Assembly (NCBI GenBank): GCA_016793325.1
Contig: JAEUKI010000052.1
Coordinates: forward strand, 744,001 to 808,000
Source of the DNA: Myxococcales bacterium
GTDB lineage: Bacteria > Myxococcota_A > Polyangia > Polyangiales > Ga0077539
Direction of reading: 5' to 3'
Length of the DNA: 64,000 bases
Shown here: positions 9,259-17,492 of the stretch, piece after piece
How positions within the stretch are numbered: the first letter of the stretch is position 1
Layout: the number at the start of each line of letters is the position of its first letter
The notes under the pieces: generated by a model
The model's database searches: none
Told to the model about the DNA's origin: nothing
What the model saw: the letters and a program-made list of their open reading frames with translations, nothing else
Program-made: the position numbers and the translations under genes

Positions 9259-10989
9259 ATGACGACAGACCACCGAGACCCCTCCCCGAGCCGCTCCGTT
9301 CGTTCGCTTCGCGTCGAGACCCAAGACGTCCCGACGAGCGCGGACAACGCGCTTCAACCGATGGACCACGACCTGCCGAGCTCGTCGAAGGTCTATCTCG
9401 AGACCGACGGACTGTGCGTTCCGATGCGCGAGATCCGCTTGTCGGGCGGCGAGCCGCCGGTGCGCGTCTACGACACGACGGGGCCGCAAGGACACGACGT
9501 TCGCGAGGGACTTCCCAAGCTTCGAAAGCCGTGGATCGACCGGCGCGTCGCTCGCGGCGACACGAATTTCTCGCAGATGCACTACGCGCGTCGCGGCGAG
9601 ATCACCGAAGAGATGCGCTACGTCGCGATCCGAGAGAACGTGACGCCCGAGTTCGTGCGCGACGAGGTGGCTCGCGGTCGCGCGATCATCCCTGCGAACA
9701 TCCGGCACACCGAGCTCGAGCCGATGATCATCGGCCGAAACTTCCTCGTGAAGATCAACTCGAACATCGGCAACAGCGCCATCTCGAGCTCGATCAAGGA
9801 CGAGGTCGAGAAGCTCCAGTGGTCCATTCGCTGGGGCGCCGACACGGTGATGGACCTCTCGACGGGCAAGAACATCCACGAGACGCGCGAGTGGATCCTT
9901 CGCAACGCGCCGGTGCCCATCGGGACGGTTCCGATCTACCAGTGCCTCGAAAAAGTGAAGGGCAAGGTCGAGGAGCTCAACATCGACCTGTTCATCGAGA
10001 CGTTGATCGAGCAGGCCGAGCAGGGCGTCGACTACTTCACGATCCACGCGGGCGTTTTGCTTCGGTACGTCCCGCTCACGCAGAAGCGCGTGACGGGCAT
10101 CGTCTCGCGCGGCGGGAGCATCATGGCGCGCTGGTGCCTCGCGCATCACAAAGAGAATTTTCTCTACACGCACTTCGAAGACATCTGCGCGGTGATGAAG
10201 AAGTACGACGTGAGCTTCTCGCTCGGCGACGGGCTTCGTCCGGGGTCGATCGCAGACGCCAACGACGACGCGCAGTTCGGCGAGCTGAAGACGCTCGGCG
10301 AGCTCACGGAGATCGCGTGGACGCACGATGTCCAAGTGATGATCGAAGGGCCGGGGCACGTTCCGCTGCACAAGATCAAAGAGAACGTCGATCTGCAGAT
10401 GGAGCTCTGCCACGAGGCGCCGTTCTATACGCTCGGCCCGCTCGTGACCGACATCGCGCCCGGCTACGACCACATCACGTCCGCGATCGGCGCTGCGCTC
10501 ATCGGGCAGTACGGAACCGCGATGCTCTGCTACGTCACGCCGAAGGAGCACCTCGGGCTGCCCAACCGCGACGACGTAAAGGCCGGCGTGATCGCGTACA
10601 AGATCGCAGCGCACGCCGCGGACCTCGCGAAGGGCCACCCCGGCGCGCAGACGCGCGACGACGCGCTCTCGAAGGCGCGCTTCGAGTTTCGCTGGGAGGA
10701 CCAGTTCAATCTGTCGCTCGACCCGGTGACGGCGAAGGCCTTTCACGACGAGACGCTCCCCAGCGACAACGCGAAGACGGCGCACTTCTGCTCGATGTGC
10801 GGACCGAACTTCTGCTCGATGAAGATCACGCAGGACGTCCGTGACTACGCGGCGAAGAAGGGCCTCGACGACGAGCGCGTGCTCGCCGAGGGAATGGCCG
10901 AAAAAGCCGCGGAGTTCCGCGCCAAGGGAGGCGCGCTGTATCAACGCAGCGCCGACGCCCGCGACGCGAAGGGAGGCGACGCGGAGTGA
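9259..10989 (+). CDS. thiC: Phosphomethylpyrimidine synthase ThiC
   Basis: This 576-residue radical-SAM enzyme converts aminoimidazole ribotide to hydroxymethylpyrimidine phosphate in thiamine synthesis. The conserved core is complete: KVYLETDG and VPMREI near the start, the GNSAI and DLSTGKNIHETR segments, EGPGHVPLH, and the C-terminal iron-sulfur motif C511-x2-C514-x4-C519. ATG 9259 is chosen because homologues have a short N-terminal extension; ATG 9361 is possible, and an upstream ATG at 9130 would run into the opposite gene. No other thiamine gene is in the window and no TPP riboswitch was recognised in the 118-base leader. The next gene starts inside its stop codon. Confidence 0.95.
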   Translation: MTTDHRDPSPSRSVRSLRVETQDVPTSADNALQPMDHDLPSSSKVYLETDGLCVPMREIRLSGGEPPVRVYDTTGPQGHDVREGLPKLRKPWIDRRVARGDTNFSQMHYARRGEITEEMRYVAIRENVTPEFVRDEVARGRAIIPANIRHTELEPMIIGRNFLVKINSNIGNSAISSSIKDEVEKLQWSIRWGADTVMDLSTGKNIHETREWILRNAPVPIGTVPIYQCLEKVKGKVEELNIDLFIETLIEQAEQGVDYFTIHAGVLLRYVPLTQKRVTGIVSRGGSIMARWCLAHHKENFLYTHFEDICAVMKKYDVSFSLGDGLRPGSIADANDDAQFGELKTLGELTEIAWTHDVQVMIEGPGHVPLHKIKENVDLQMELCHEAPFYTLGPLVTDIAPGYDHITSAIGAALIGQYGTAMLCYVTPKEHLGLPNRDDVKAGVIAYKIAAHAADLAKGHPGAQTRDDALSKARFEFRWEDQFNLSLDPVTAKAFHDETLPSDNAKTAHFCSMCGPNFCSMKITQDVRDYAAKKGLDDERVLAEGMAEKAAEFRAKGGALYQRSADARDAKGGDAE

Positions 10990-11396
10990 GCGCGTCGCGA
11001 ACGGTGCTGCTCGGCGCAGTGTTGACCGCGCTCGCGGCGTGCGACTCGCCGCCCGCGGATCTGCGCGAGTGGCGGCCGAGCGATCACAGCAACGCAGGTA
11101 GCGGTGAAGACCCGGGCGGAGGCCGCGCGCCGTCGGACCCGCTCGCCAACGCGAGGGCGCTCTGGGTTTCGCAGTGCGTCGCGTGCCACGGCCGCGAAGG
11201 CCGCGGCGATGGAACGCAGACCATGGTCCGCCCGCCCGATATGTCCGCCGTTGCCTTTCAAGACAGCCACACCGACGAGCAGCTCGCCACCTCGATCCTC
11301 CGCGGAAAGAGCGGGACCATGCCCTCGTTCGCGTCGCTGCGGCCCGAAGCCGTGCAGTCGCTCGTCCGCCTCGTTCGCTCGTTCGGCGGGCGCTGA
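10986..11396 (+). CDS. Class I cytochrome c lipoprotein
   Basis: The protein has 136 residues starting at a GTG that overlaps the thiC stop (GTGA). A short signal peptide ends in the lipobox LAAC (Cys19), so it is probably a lipoprotein. After a ~40-residue flexible linker comes a single c-type haem motif C64-V-A-C67-H68 and a likely axial Met112 in the GTMPSF loop, as in small monohaem cytochromes c. It should act at the outer face of the inner membrane or the periplasm in electron transfer. The electron donor and acceptor cannot be told from the neighbours; coupling to thiC may reflect compact packing only. Confidence 0.85.
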   Translation: MSASRTVLLGAVLTALAACDSPPADLREWRPSDHSNAGSGEDPGGGRAPSDPLANARALWVSQCVACHGREGRGDGTQTMVRPPDMSAVAFQDSHTDEQLATSILRGKSGTMPSFASLRPEAVQSLVRLVRSFGGR

Positions 11397-11401
11397 GGCG
11401 C

Positions 11402-11425
11402 GCTCGCCCGTCGCCGACGGCGAGC
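11402..11425. terminator. GC-rich hairpin between convergent genes
   Basis: GCTCGCC (11402-11408) pairs with GGCGAGC (11419-11425), with three further inner pairs and a one-base bulge. It sits in the 46-base gap between the convergent cytochrome and MNIO-partner genes, so it could end transcription from both sides. There is no U-run on either strand. Confidence 0.4.
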
Positions 11426-11442
11426 CTCTCCGTCGTGGTCGG

Positions 11443-11676
11443 CTACCAGCCGCTTTGCTTCGGGGGCGCTCCGGCTCGCGCGGCGTCCTTGTGCGCTTGG
11501 CTCCTTCGAAAGGCCTCGACGCGACGCGCCGACGTCGCGGCAAGTCGGCACACATATTCGAGTGACAGGGATTCTTCCTGCGCGATCGCGGATGGATCAG
11601 CCCGCACGCGCGCCTCGAACACGGGGTCCGCGATGAAGCGCGCGAGCACGCGCTGGCGCCGTTCGCTCTCGGTCAT
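11443..11676 (-). CDS. Small helical partner protein of the MNIO enzyme
   Basis: The protein has 77 residues from ATG 11676, which overlaps the MNIO stop codon (ATGA, 11676-11673), so translation is coupled. It contains an Arg-rich helix, the phrase DPVFEARVRADP, then ECxR-like helical text with one Cys (EYVCRLA), and a hydrophilic end APPKQSGW. Short helical domains of this 'FRADP' type are, from memory, found fused to or beside DUF692 proteins, where partner proteins recruit the peptide substrate. It could be the enzyme's partner or, less likely with only one Cys, its substrate. There is no signal peptide. Function is inferred from position only. Confidence 0.55.
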   Translation of the reverse strand: MTESERRQRVLARFIADPVFEARVRADPSAIAQEESLSLEYVCRLAATSARRVEAFRRSQAHKDAARAGAPPKQSGW

Positions 11677-12527
11677 CGCAGGGCTCTCCGCGCGCGGGCG
11701 ACCTCGGCGAGCAGCGCGTCGAGCGGGGGGAGGTTTTCGTCGCGCTCGATGATCACCGCGCGAAGGTTTCTCGCGCGCTCGGCGGCGATCGCGAGAAGTC
11801 GCCAGCTCTCGTCGTCCACTGCGTGATCGTGCGAGTCGATCCAGAGGTCTCCCGCGCGGCGGCCGCCCGCGAGGTGCACTTCGATCACGCGCTCCCACGG
11901 GACGAACTCGAGAAAGCGCATCGGGTCGAAGCGATCGTTGCGCGCTTGGAGCGCGAGGTTCGTGAGGTCGAGCAGCGCGCCGACGTTGCACTCGACGAGC
12001 ACCCGCGCGAAGCGCTTGCCCGAAGCGACCGCAGCGGCGTCCCCTTCTCCGTGCAACGCCAGGATGTCCGCGGCGTTCTCGAGGAGAAACACGCCGCTGT
12101 AGCTCGATCGCACGAGGCCCACGTTCTTCGCGAGCACCGAGACGTCTTCGTCGTCGAGCACCATGGGCGCGAAGTGACCGAGGTCCTCGCGCGTGCCGTC
12201 CGCGCGGGTGGTCCGCAAGAAGCACAGGTGTTCGCTGTACCAATGCGCTCCGATCGCGCGCAGGTCGGCGCTGACGGCCGAGACGTACGCGGGGTCCACG
12301 CCGCACGCGTCGCCGGGGCCGAGGCCGGTTCCGTGCGCGACGAGCGGCCATCGCTTCGAGAGCGCGCGCCAGCGGTCGAGCCGGCGCGGGTCGAGTCGCG
12401 CGTCGTCGATCATCACCTCGAGCACGTCGAGCGCGCCGCGATCCTTCAGCGCCAAGAGCGGCTCGACGTACGGGTCGCGTAGACCGATTCCCACGGAGAC
12501 GGGGGACACCTGTGCGAGCATAGCCAA
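11673..12527 (-). CDS. DUF692/MNIO multinuclear non-haem iron oxidase
   Basis: The protein has 284 residues with the TIM-barrel signature of DUF692: VGIGLRDPY at the start, EVMIDDAR, HGTGLGPG, WYSEHLCF, LLENAADI, LLDLTNLALQARN, and EVHLAGG followed by WIDSHDHAVDDESW. The His, Glu, Asp and Asn positions expected for the two- or three-iron site are present. Characterised members (MbnB, TglH, BufB) oxidise cysteines in ribosomally made peptides, forming oxazolone/thioamide or thiazole products or causing Cys loss. A short partner follows in overlap. No dedicated precursor peptide is visible, but a Gly/Cys-rich protein lies ~2 kb away on the other strand. ATG 12527 follows the family N-terminus. 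Confidence 0.85.
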   Translation of the reverse strand: MAMLAQVSPVSVGIGLRDPYVEPLLALKDRGALDVLEVMIDDARLDPRRLDRWRALSKRWPLVAHGTGLGPGDACGVDPAYVSAVSADLRAIGAHWYSEHLCFLRTTRADGTREDLGHFAPMVLDDEDVSVLAKNVGLVRSSYSGVFLLENAADILALHGEGDAAAVASGKRFARVLVECNVGALLDLTNLALQARNDRFDPMRFLEFVPWERVIEVHLAGGRRAGDLWIDSHDHAVDDESWRLLAIAAERARNLRAVIIERDENLPPLDALLAEVARARRALR

Positions 12528-12550
12528 CGACGCCCAGGAGGGAACCGACG

Positions 12551-13318
12551 ATGACCGGCGAGAGCAAAGAGCACGACCCGCTACAGTGGCTGCCCGGCAA
12601 GACGCTTGCTGCGATCGAGAAGGCCAAGAGCGCGCTCGAGCGCGTGCTCGGCGACGAGCTCGAGTCCGCGTTCGTCGTGGGTTCGGCGCTCAACCCAGCG
12701 CGCGGAGACCGCGCGAGCGCGCCGGAGATCATTGCGATCGTCGCGCCTGGATTTCTACGAAAAATGCGGGCGCTCGCTGAAGCGCTGTCCGAGCCGATGA
12801 GGTCGGGCGTTCGGGTGCGAATCGTCACGCACGACGAGCTCGCGCGGTCGGCCGACGTGTTCGCGCTGGAGATCGCCGAGTGGAAGGCGCGGCACCGCGT
12901 CATCTCCGGTCGCGACGTGCTCGCGAAGATCGACGTGCAGCCCGCGCACCTTCGGCACGCGCTCGAGCTCGAGCTCCGTGGTCTTTCGCGGCGCATTCGA
13001 AATCGTGTGCTCGCAGGGGTCGCCGCGGGACCGACGCGCGACGATCCCGCCCGAGCCGTTCGCGACGGGCTCGATCGGCTGCTCGTCGCGGCGCATCACG
13101 TGCTCGTGCTCGCGAAGAAGCAGGCGCCCTCCGACGAAGCCTTGCTCGTCGACGCGCTCGGGGCGCTCGTCGGCGTCGACGCCGCGCCGTTGCGCGCGAT
13201 GACCAAGGCGATCCGCGAGGCAAAACAGCCGCCAGCGCCGCTCGACGCGCTCGAGACCTTGAGCGCGGCCGTGGACAAAGCCGCGGCGTGGGTCGATGCG
13301 TGGGAGGCGTCGTCGTGA
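12551..13318 (+). CDS. Nucleotidyltransferase-like protein of unknown function
   Basis: The protein has 255 residues. The start is well supported: AGGAGGG lies seven bases before ATG 12551. The segment AFVVGSALNPARGDRASAPEIIAIV resembles the GS-containing core of minimal nucleotidyltransferases, but the usual GSxxxGxxxxxSDxD acidic pair is not clean. The second half is helical and ends in Ala-rich helices. The next gene starts within its stop codon (GTGA), placing it in a small operon with a membrane protein. It diverges from the MNIO gene with only 23 bases between start codons, so the two units share a regulatory region. Enzymatic activity is doubtful. Confidence 0.5.
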   Translation: MTGESKEHDPLQWLPGKTLAAIEKAKSALERVLGDELESAFVVGSALNPARGDRASAPEIIAIVAPGFLRKMRALAEALSEPMRSGVRVRIVTHDELARSADVFALEIAEWKARHRVISGRDVLAKIDVQPAHLRHALELELRGLSRRIRNRVLAGVAAGPTRDDPARAVRDGLDRLLVAAHHVLVLAKKQAPSDEALLVDALGALVGVDAAPLRAMTKAIREAKQPPAPLDALETLSAAVDKAAAWVDAWEASS

Positions 13319-14532
13319 GGCGCCGGTGGGCTTGGTCGCTCGTCGCGTGGGTGCTTCTCTTCGCGCCGAGCGCGTTCGCCGCGGAGATCCAGAGCTATCG
13401 GCTCGACGTGCGGCCGTCCGAGCGCAATCCGGGCGCGATCGATGTGCGCATCGAGTTCGTGTATCGAGCGAGTACGAGCGAGAACAAGCGCGACGGGTTC
13501 AAGTACGTCGGCAGCTCGCACCCGCGCAACGTAGAGGTCGTCGCGCCCGATGGAACGCGGCTCCTTCATCGCGAGACCTACGAGCAGCGCCCGCAAGAGT
13601 GGCGGATCGATTTCGATCTGTCCGAGCCGACGCAGGTGAGTCAGTTCGAAGAGACGCGATCGGCGATCCTGACGTTTACGCAAGACGTCGACTGGCGGCG
13701 ATCGTGGGCGCGCGACACGCTGAGCCTCGCGTGGCCGGGGCAATTTCGTGTGCCGGTTCGCAGCGTCGAGTATCGCGTGAGCGGCGGGCTCGAGCCCGAT
13801 CGATTGGACTGCGCGACGGATGGCGACGCGTTTCTTTGTCGAACGAGCGAGCCCGTGCGCCTATCGCTCACGCGCGAGCGGAGCGCGCTGGGTTCGATCG
13901 CGGGCACGATGGTCGGACTCTCCGCCGCCGCGCTGATCTTGTTGCTCGCGTTGAAGTCTCGCTTCGCGGAGCTGCTCGCGACCAAGGGCGTCCTGCCGCC
14001 CGCGCCCGCGCCGGCGTATCCCGAGCCTCCTTCCCTCGATCCACAAGTGTTTCGAGCGCCGCCACCGCTGCCGAGGCCCGCGGACCTGCCGGGGCCAGTG
14101 CTTCCCGAAGGCGAGCTCGTTCAGTGGCAGAAGCACGTGCGAATGACGGTGGCGACCGCGGCCGTCGCTCCGTTTCTCACGGCGGCGCTCGTCACGGTGT
14201 TCGGCTCGGGCGTCGCGCCGGGCGCGATGATGTGCATCGCGTTTGCGGTGGGCGCGCTCGCGTCGCTGTGGGTCAACAAGGACGCGCAGCCGCGGGTGTG
14301 GCCGGGCTTGATCTTGGGCGCCGCGGTGCTCCTTCCGGTCGCGGCGGGCTTCGTGGGGCTGATGATCGCCACCGTGTCGAGCGGCCTCGCGCTGGGAATC
14401 GGAAAGGCGATCGCCGACGCTCCGCCGGGCGCTGGCGGCGGAAGTTCGAGCTGCAGCGGAGGCTCGAGCTGCGGTGGCGGCGGCGGTGGTTGCGGCGGTG
14501 GTGGTTGTGGCGGCGGTGGCTGCGGCGGCTGA
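13315..14532 (+). CDS. Secreted/membrane protein with Gly/Cys-rich C-terminal tail
   Basis: The protein has 405 residues from GTG 13315 inside the upstream stop. A signal peptide (AWVLLFAPSAFAAE) precedes a ~180-residue beta-rich extracytoplasmic domain. A membrane helix follows (MVGLSAAALILLLALK), then a Pro-rich linker and two or three more hydrophobic segments. The last ~32 residues are almost only Gly, Ser and Cys: CSGGSSCGGG then CGGGG repeats, with six cysteines at regular spacing. Gly-rich ends occur on unrelated bacterial membrane proteins, but regular Cys spacing is uncommon. The extracytoplasmic domain is unrecognised. The MNIO next door modifies cysteines in known systems, which suggests but does not show a link. 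Confidence 0.6.
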   Translation: MRRRWAWSLVAWVLLFAPSAFAAEIQSYRLDVRPSERNPGAIDVRIEFVYRASTSENKRDGFKYVGSSHPRNVEVVAPDGTRLLHRETYEQRPQEWRIDFDLSEPTQVSQFEETRSAILTFTQDVDWRRSWARDTLSLAWPGQFRVPVRSVEYRVSGGLEPDRLDCATDGDAFLCRTSEPVRLSLTRERSALGSIAGTMVGLSAAALILLLALKSRFAELLATKGVLPPAPAPAYPEPPSLDPQVFRAPPPLPRPADLPGPVLPEGELVQWQKHVRMTVATAAVAPFLTAALVTVFGSGVAPGAMMCIAFAVGALASLWVNKDAQPRVWPGLILGAAVLLPVAAGFVGLMIATVSSGLALGIGKAIADAPPGAGGGSSSCSGGSSCGGGGGGCGGGGCGGGGCGG

Positions 14533-15658
14533 GCACGCGCTCTTCGCGCGAAAGACGGGGCCGAACCCGTGGCGCATCCGCGCGGCGCCCGCGTTGCTCG
14601 ACGGAAACGTCCCTCTCCGCGCAGCGCAGGCGTGCGCGCCGTTCATCGCGGGAAACGCAGTGGGCTTTTGGCTCGAGCCCCCCTCGCCGATCGAGCTCGC
14701 GATCGATGCGAAGCGCGCTCGCTGCAGCGACCCCTCGGCGCGCGTGTCCACGACCCGCGACGAGGTCGTCGTCGCGCTCGACACGCAGCTCGAGATCGAG
14801 CCCGTCGGCGGCGCGATCGCGCTCGACGCGGCGCGAAACCGCGCGGACATCCGCGTGACGGTCGATCGGCACATGTATTCGAATCGGCAGACTATTTTCT
14901 GCACGTTTCGCGTTCACAAGCGATGGCTCGATCGCCCGATCGCGCTCGACGGCCCCCTCGCCTCGCTGACCATGTTCGCGCCCGACGCGCGTTGGAGCCT
15001 CGCCACGACGGACGTCGCGCGGGCCATGGTCGAGCGACACGCGGCCTTCTTCGACGCGACGTACTTCGCGCAGAAGCGCGCTGGAGCGACCAAGCGCTAC
15101 CGATCGATCTCGCGTGAGCCCCCTGCGTCGCTGGTCGACGCGTCTCGTTCGGACGCGGTCGTTCACTCGCTCGGAGCGCCGCTGGCCACGGACGAAGGCG
15201 CGCTGCTCGTGCGCGTCGAGTGCGCGATCGAGGCCGAGCACTTCGGCGCTGTCACGCGCTGTCGATGCGACGCAGACGCGCGGAGGGATCGCGCGCAATC
15301 GATCGCGCGCGCGCTGAGCGCCCTGGGAGCGACGCTCGGGCCGTCGGATCGCGCGTTCGAGTACCTCGCGCAGTACGTCGTCGGGCACACGAACGGAGAC
15401 CCGCACGTGCTCGTGAAGCCTGCGCTGCTGGCGGCGACGCGCGAAGACTGGTGCCTCGTGATCGACTGCGTGGCGGACGGAGGATTGCGCGGCGTGACCG
15501 AAGCGGCTTGGTTTCACGCGGTTCCGTGCGTGGCCGTGGCGCGCGGGGCGACGCGCTACTCGGTGGGGTCGACGCTCGCGCGCGTTCGCGCCGTGCCCCG
15601 CGCGATGCTGTCGCCGACGCTGTCGTGGCGCGAATCGAGCGGCGCTACACGATCGTGA
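14516..15658 (+). CDS. Conserved-looking protein of unknown function
   Basis: The protein has about 380 residues. The start is uncertain, because the frame runs back through the Gly/Cys repeat of the previous gene; GTG 14516 is the last sensible candidate before HALFARKTGPNPWRI, and ATG 14474 would add a run of Ala and Val. It has no signal peptide or membrane helix. Notable segments are AGNAVGFWLEPP, TFRVHKRWLDRP and a Cys-rich VTRCRCDADAR. I do not recognise the family. It overlaps the upstream gene by about 17 bases, so it belongs to the same three-gene unit, and its last 14 bases overlap the convergent tyrS gene. Confidence 0.55.
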   Translation: MAAAAEHALFARKTGPNPWRIRAAPALLDGNVPLRAAQACAPFIAGNAVGFWLEPPSPIELAIDAKRARCSDPSARVSTTRDEVVVALDTQLEIEPVGGAIALDAARNRADIRVTVDRHMYSNRQTIFCTFRVHKRWLDRPIALDGPLASLTMFAPDARWSLATTDVARAMVERHAAFFDATYFAQKRAGATKRYRSISREPPASLVDASRSDAVVHSLGAPLATDEGALLVRVECAIEAEHFGAVTRCRCDADARRDRAQSIARALSALGATLGPSDRAFEYLAQYVVGHTNGDPHVLVKPALLAATREDWCLVIDCVADGGLRGVTEAAWFHAVPCVAVARGATRYSVGSTLARVRAVPRAMLSPTLSWRESSGATRS

Positions 15659-16883
15659 TCTTGGCGAACTTCTTCGCCTTGCCGCCCACGATCACCTCGT
15701 ACGTCGCGCCCTTCGCGAGGATCCCGCGCTCGTCGGTGTAGCGCTCGCCGTTGATCGTCACGGCCTTGTTCTTCACTTCGCGCTGCCCTTCGCTCGCGCT
15801 CGCGACGAGCGAGGCTTGCAACAGCACCTTGCCGACGATCACGCCTTCGCGCTCGGGCTCGCACGCGACCGTAAACGTGGGCGCGTCCGCGGGAAAAGCG
15901 CCCTTCGCGCGCTGCGCGTCGTAGCGAGCCTCGGCCTCGCGCGCCGCTTCTGCGCCGTGAAATCGCGTGGTGATTTCGCGGGCGAAGATGCGCTGAGCCT
16001 CGCGGGGCGTCGCGCCCTCGACCGCGCTCGCGGCCTCGAGCTCGGAGATCTCTTCGTTCGATTTGGCGCTCAAGAGCTGGAAGAAGCGCCAGATCACGCC
16101 GTCGTTGACGAGCATGAGCTTTCGAAACTGATCGAACGCGCTCTCGGCGACGCCGACGTAGTTGTCGGCGCTCTTGGACATCTTCGGTCCGACGACCTTT
16201 CCGTCGACGACCTTGGCGTCGAGGCCCTCGAGCAGCGGAACGGTGAGCACCATCTGCGGGCGCATTCCCAGGCTGCCCATCAAGTCGCGGCCGACGTGGA
16301 GGTTGTAGAGCTGGTCCGTCCCGCCGAGCTCGATGTCCGCGTTGATCGCGACCGAGTCGTACGCCTGAAACACGGGGTAGAGAAACTCGTGCAGGTAGAT
16401 GTCGCGTTGGCTCTGGAAACGCTCGGTGAAATCGTTGCGCTCCATCGTGCGCGCGATCGTCCGCTTCGCGGCGAGCTTCACGATCTCTTGCGGCGTGAGC
16501 TTGTCGAGCCACTCGCTGTTGTAGCGAATCTCGGTCTTGGCGGGATCGAGCACCTTGAGCGCTTGTTCGGCGTAGGTCTTGGCGCCCGCGAGCACCTCGT
16601 CGCGCGTGAGCGGCGGTCGCGCTTTGTTGCGGCCCGTCGGGTCACCGACCTGCGCCGTGAAGTCGCCGACGATGAACACCACTTGGTGGCCGAGCTCCTG
16701 AAACTGCCGGAGCTTGTTCATCAGGACGACATGGCCGAGGTGCAGGTCGGGCCGCGTCGGATCGAAGCCCGCCTTCACGCGAAGGGGCCGTCCCTCCGAG
16801 AGGCGCTCGGTGAGCTCTGCGCGGTTGGGAATGTCCTTCGCCCCGCGCTCGATGAGGGCGATGGCCCTTTCGATTTCAGTCAT
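15645..16883 (-). CDS. tyrS: Tyrosyl-tRNA synthetase
   Basis: The protein has 412 residues. This class I synthetase charges tRNA-Tyr. The HIGH signature is HLGH in FDPTRPDLHLGHVVLM, and KMSKS is exact in VVGPKMSKSADN. The tyrosine pocket segments GGTDQLYN and VLTVPLLEGL are present. The C-terminal ~70 residues form an S4 RNA-binding domain (ASLVASASEGQREVKNKAV). ATG 16883 is followed directly by conserved sequence. The gene lies downstream of a HU gene on the same strand, separated by 156 bases that contain a hairpin. Its 3' end overlaps the convergent upstream neighbour by 14 bases. Confidence 0.96.
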   Translation of the reverse strand: MTEIERAIALIERGAKDIPNRAELTERLSEGRPLRVKAGFDPTRPDLHLGHVVLMNKLRQFQELGHQVVFIVGDFTAQVGDPTGRNKARPPLTRDEVLAGAKTYAEQALKVLDPAKTEIRYNSEWLDKLTPQEIVKLAAKRTIARTMERNDFTERFQSQRDIYLHEFLYPVFQAYDSVAINADIELGGTDQLYNLHVGRDLMGSLGMRPQMVLTVPLLEGLDAKVVDGKVVGPKMSKSADNYVGVAESAFDQFRKLMLVNDGVIWRFFQLLSAKSNEEISELEAASAVEGATPREAQRIFAREITTRFHGAEAAREAEARYDAQRAKGAFPADAPTFTVACEPEREGVIVGKVLLQASLVASASEGQREVKNKAVTINGERYTDERGILAKGATYEVIVGGKAKKFAKITIV

Positions 16884-16963
16884 GACGGCGCGGACTGTAA
16901 CCGCTTTCGCGCGGTTCGCAGCTACGGTCCAACGGCGCGCGCTCGAACGGACGACGCGAGAGT

Positions 16964-16997
16964 GAGAAATCTCAGGATATTTCCTGGGGGATTTCTC
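16964..16997 (-). terminator. Two-tier hairpin between the HU gene and tyrS
   Basis: GAGAAATC (16964-16971) pairs with GATTTCTC (16990-16997), and inside it CAGGA (16973-16977) pairs with TCCTG (16982-16986) around a TATT loop. This AT-containing 34-base structure stands out in GC-rich DNA. On the minus strand it lies ~43 bases after the HU stop and ~80 bases before tyrS. It could end the HU transcript or act in the tyrS leader. No long U-run follows. Confidence 0.45.
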
Positions 16998-17039
16998 GCG
17001 TACACGATCGCTTCCGACGAGGCGCCGGGGGGGCTCGCC

Positions 17040-17411
17040 CTACAGCTCGTCGTCGCCGCCGTCGTTGTCGTCGCTCTTGTCGTCGTCGTCATCGTCGTCG
17101 TCTTCGGGCAACGGGATGTGTGCCTTGGACGCGACGAGGTCCTTCAGGTCCTTGCCGACCTTGAAGAACGGCAGCTTCTTCGGCTTCACTTCGACAGGGG
17201 TGTTCGTCTTGGGGTTGCGTCCGGTGTACCCCTCGTACGACCGGATCGTGAACGAGCCGAAGCCACGAATTTCGATGCCCTCGCCGCGCGACATCGCGTC
17301 GGCCATGGTGTCGAAGATCGTGTTGACCACCTCTTCGGCCCGCGATTTGGTGATGTTCGTACGCTCGGCGATCGTTTCGACGAGCTTGGATTTGGTCATC
17401 GCTTTCGCCAT
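17040..17411 (-). CDS. HU/IHF-family DNA-binding protein with acidic tail
   Basis: The protein has 123 residues. Residues ~5-95 are a complete HU/IHF fold: TKSKLVETIAERTNITKSRA, then RGEGIEIRGFGSFT and the DNA-arm segment GRNPKTNTPVEV. After PFFKVGKDLKDLV the protein continues with ~25 extra residues rich in Asp (PLPED then a run of Asp, then KSDDNDGGDDEL). HU normally ends near residue 90, so the acidic tail is an addition that could compete with DNA for the basic saddle. ATG 17411 has AGGAGG twelve bases upstream; ATG 17399 (MTKSK) is an alternative. Alpha- or beta-type cannot be settled by eye. Confidence 0.9.
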   Translation of the reverse strand: MAKAMTKSKLVETIAERTNITKSRAEEVVNTIFDTMADAMSRGEGIEIRGFGSFTIRSYEGYTGRNPKTNTPVEVKPKKLPFFKVGKDLKDLVASKAHIPLPEDDDDDDDDKSDDNDGGDDEL

Positions 17412-17492
17412 GGCCGCGACTGAACCTCCTCTGCGACGGGGAGCGTCGACGCTCCCGGTCGCACGCAATGACGAAGTCTGAACGGACCCACC

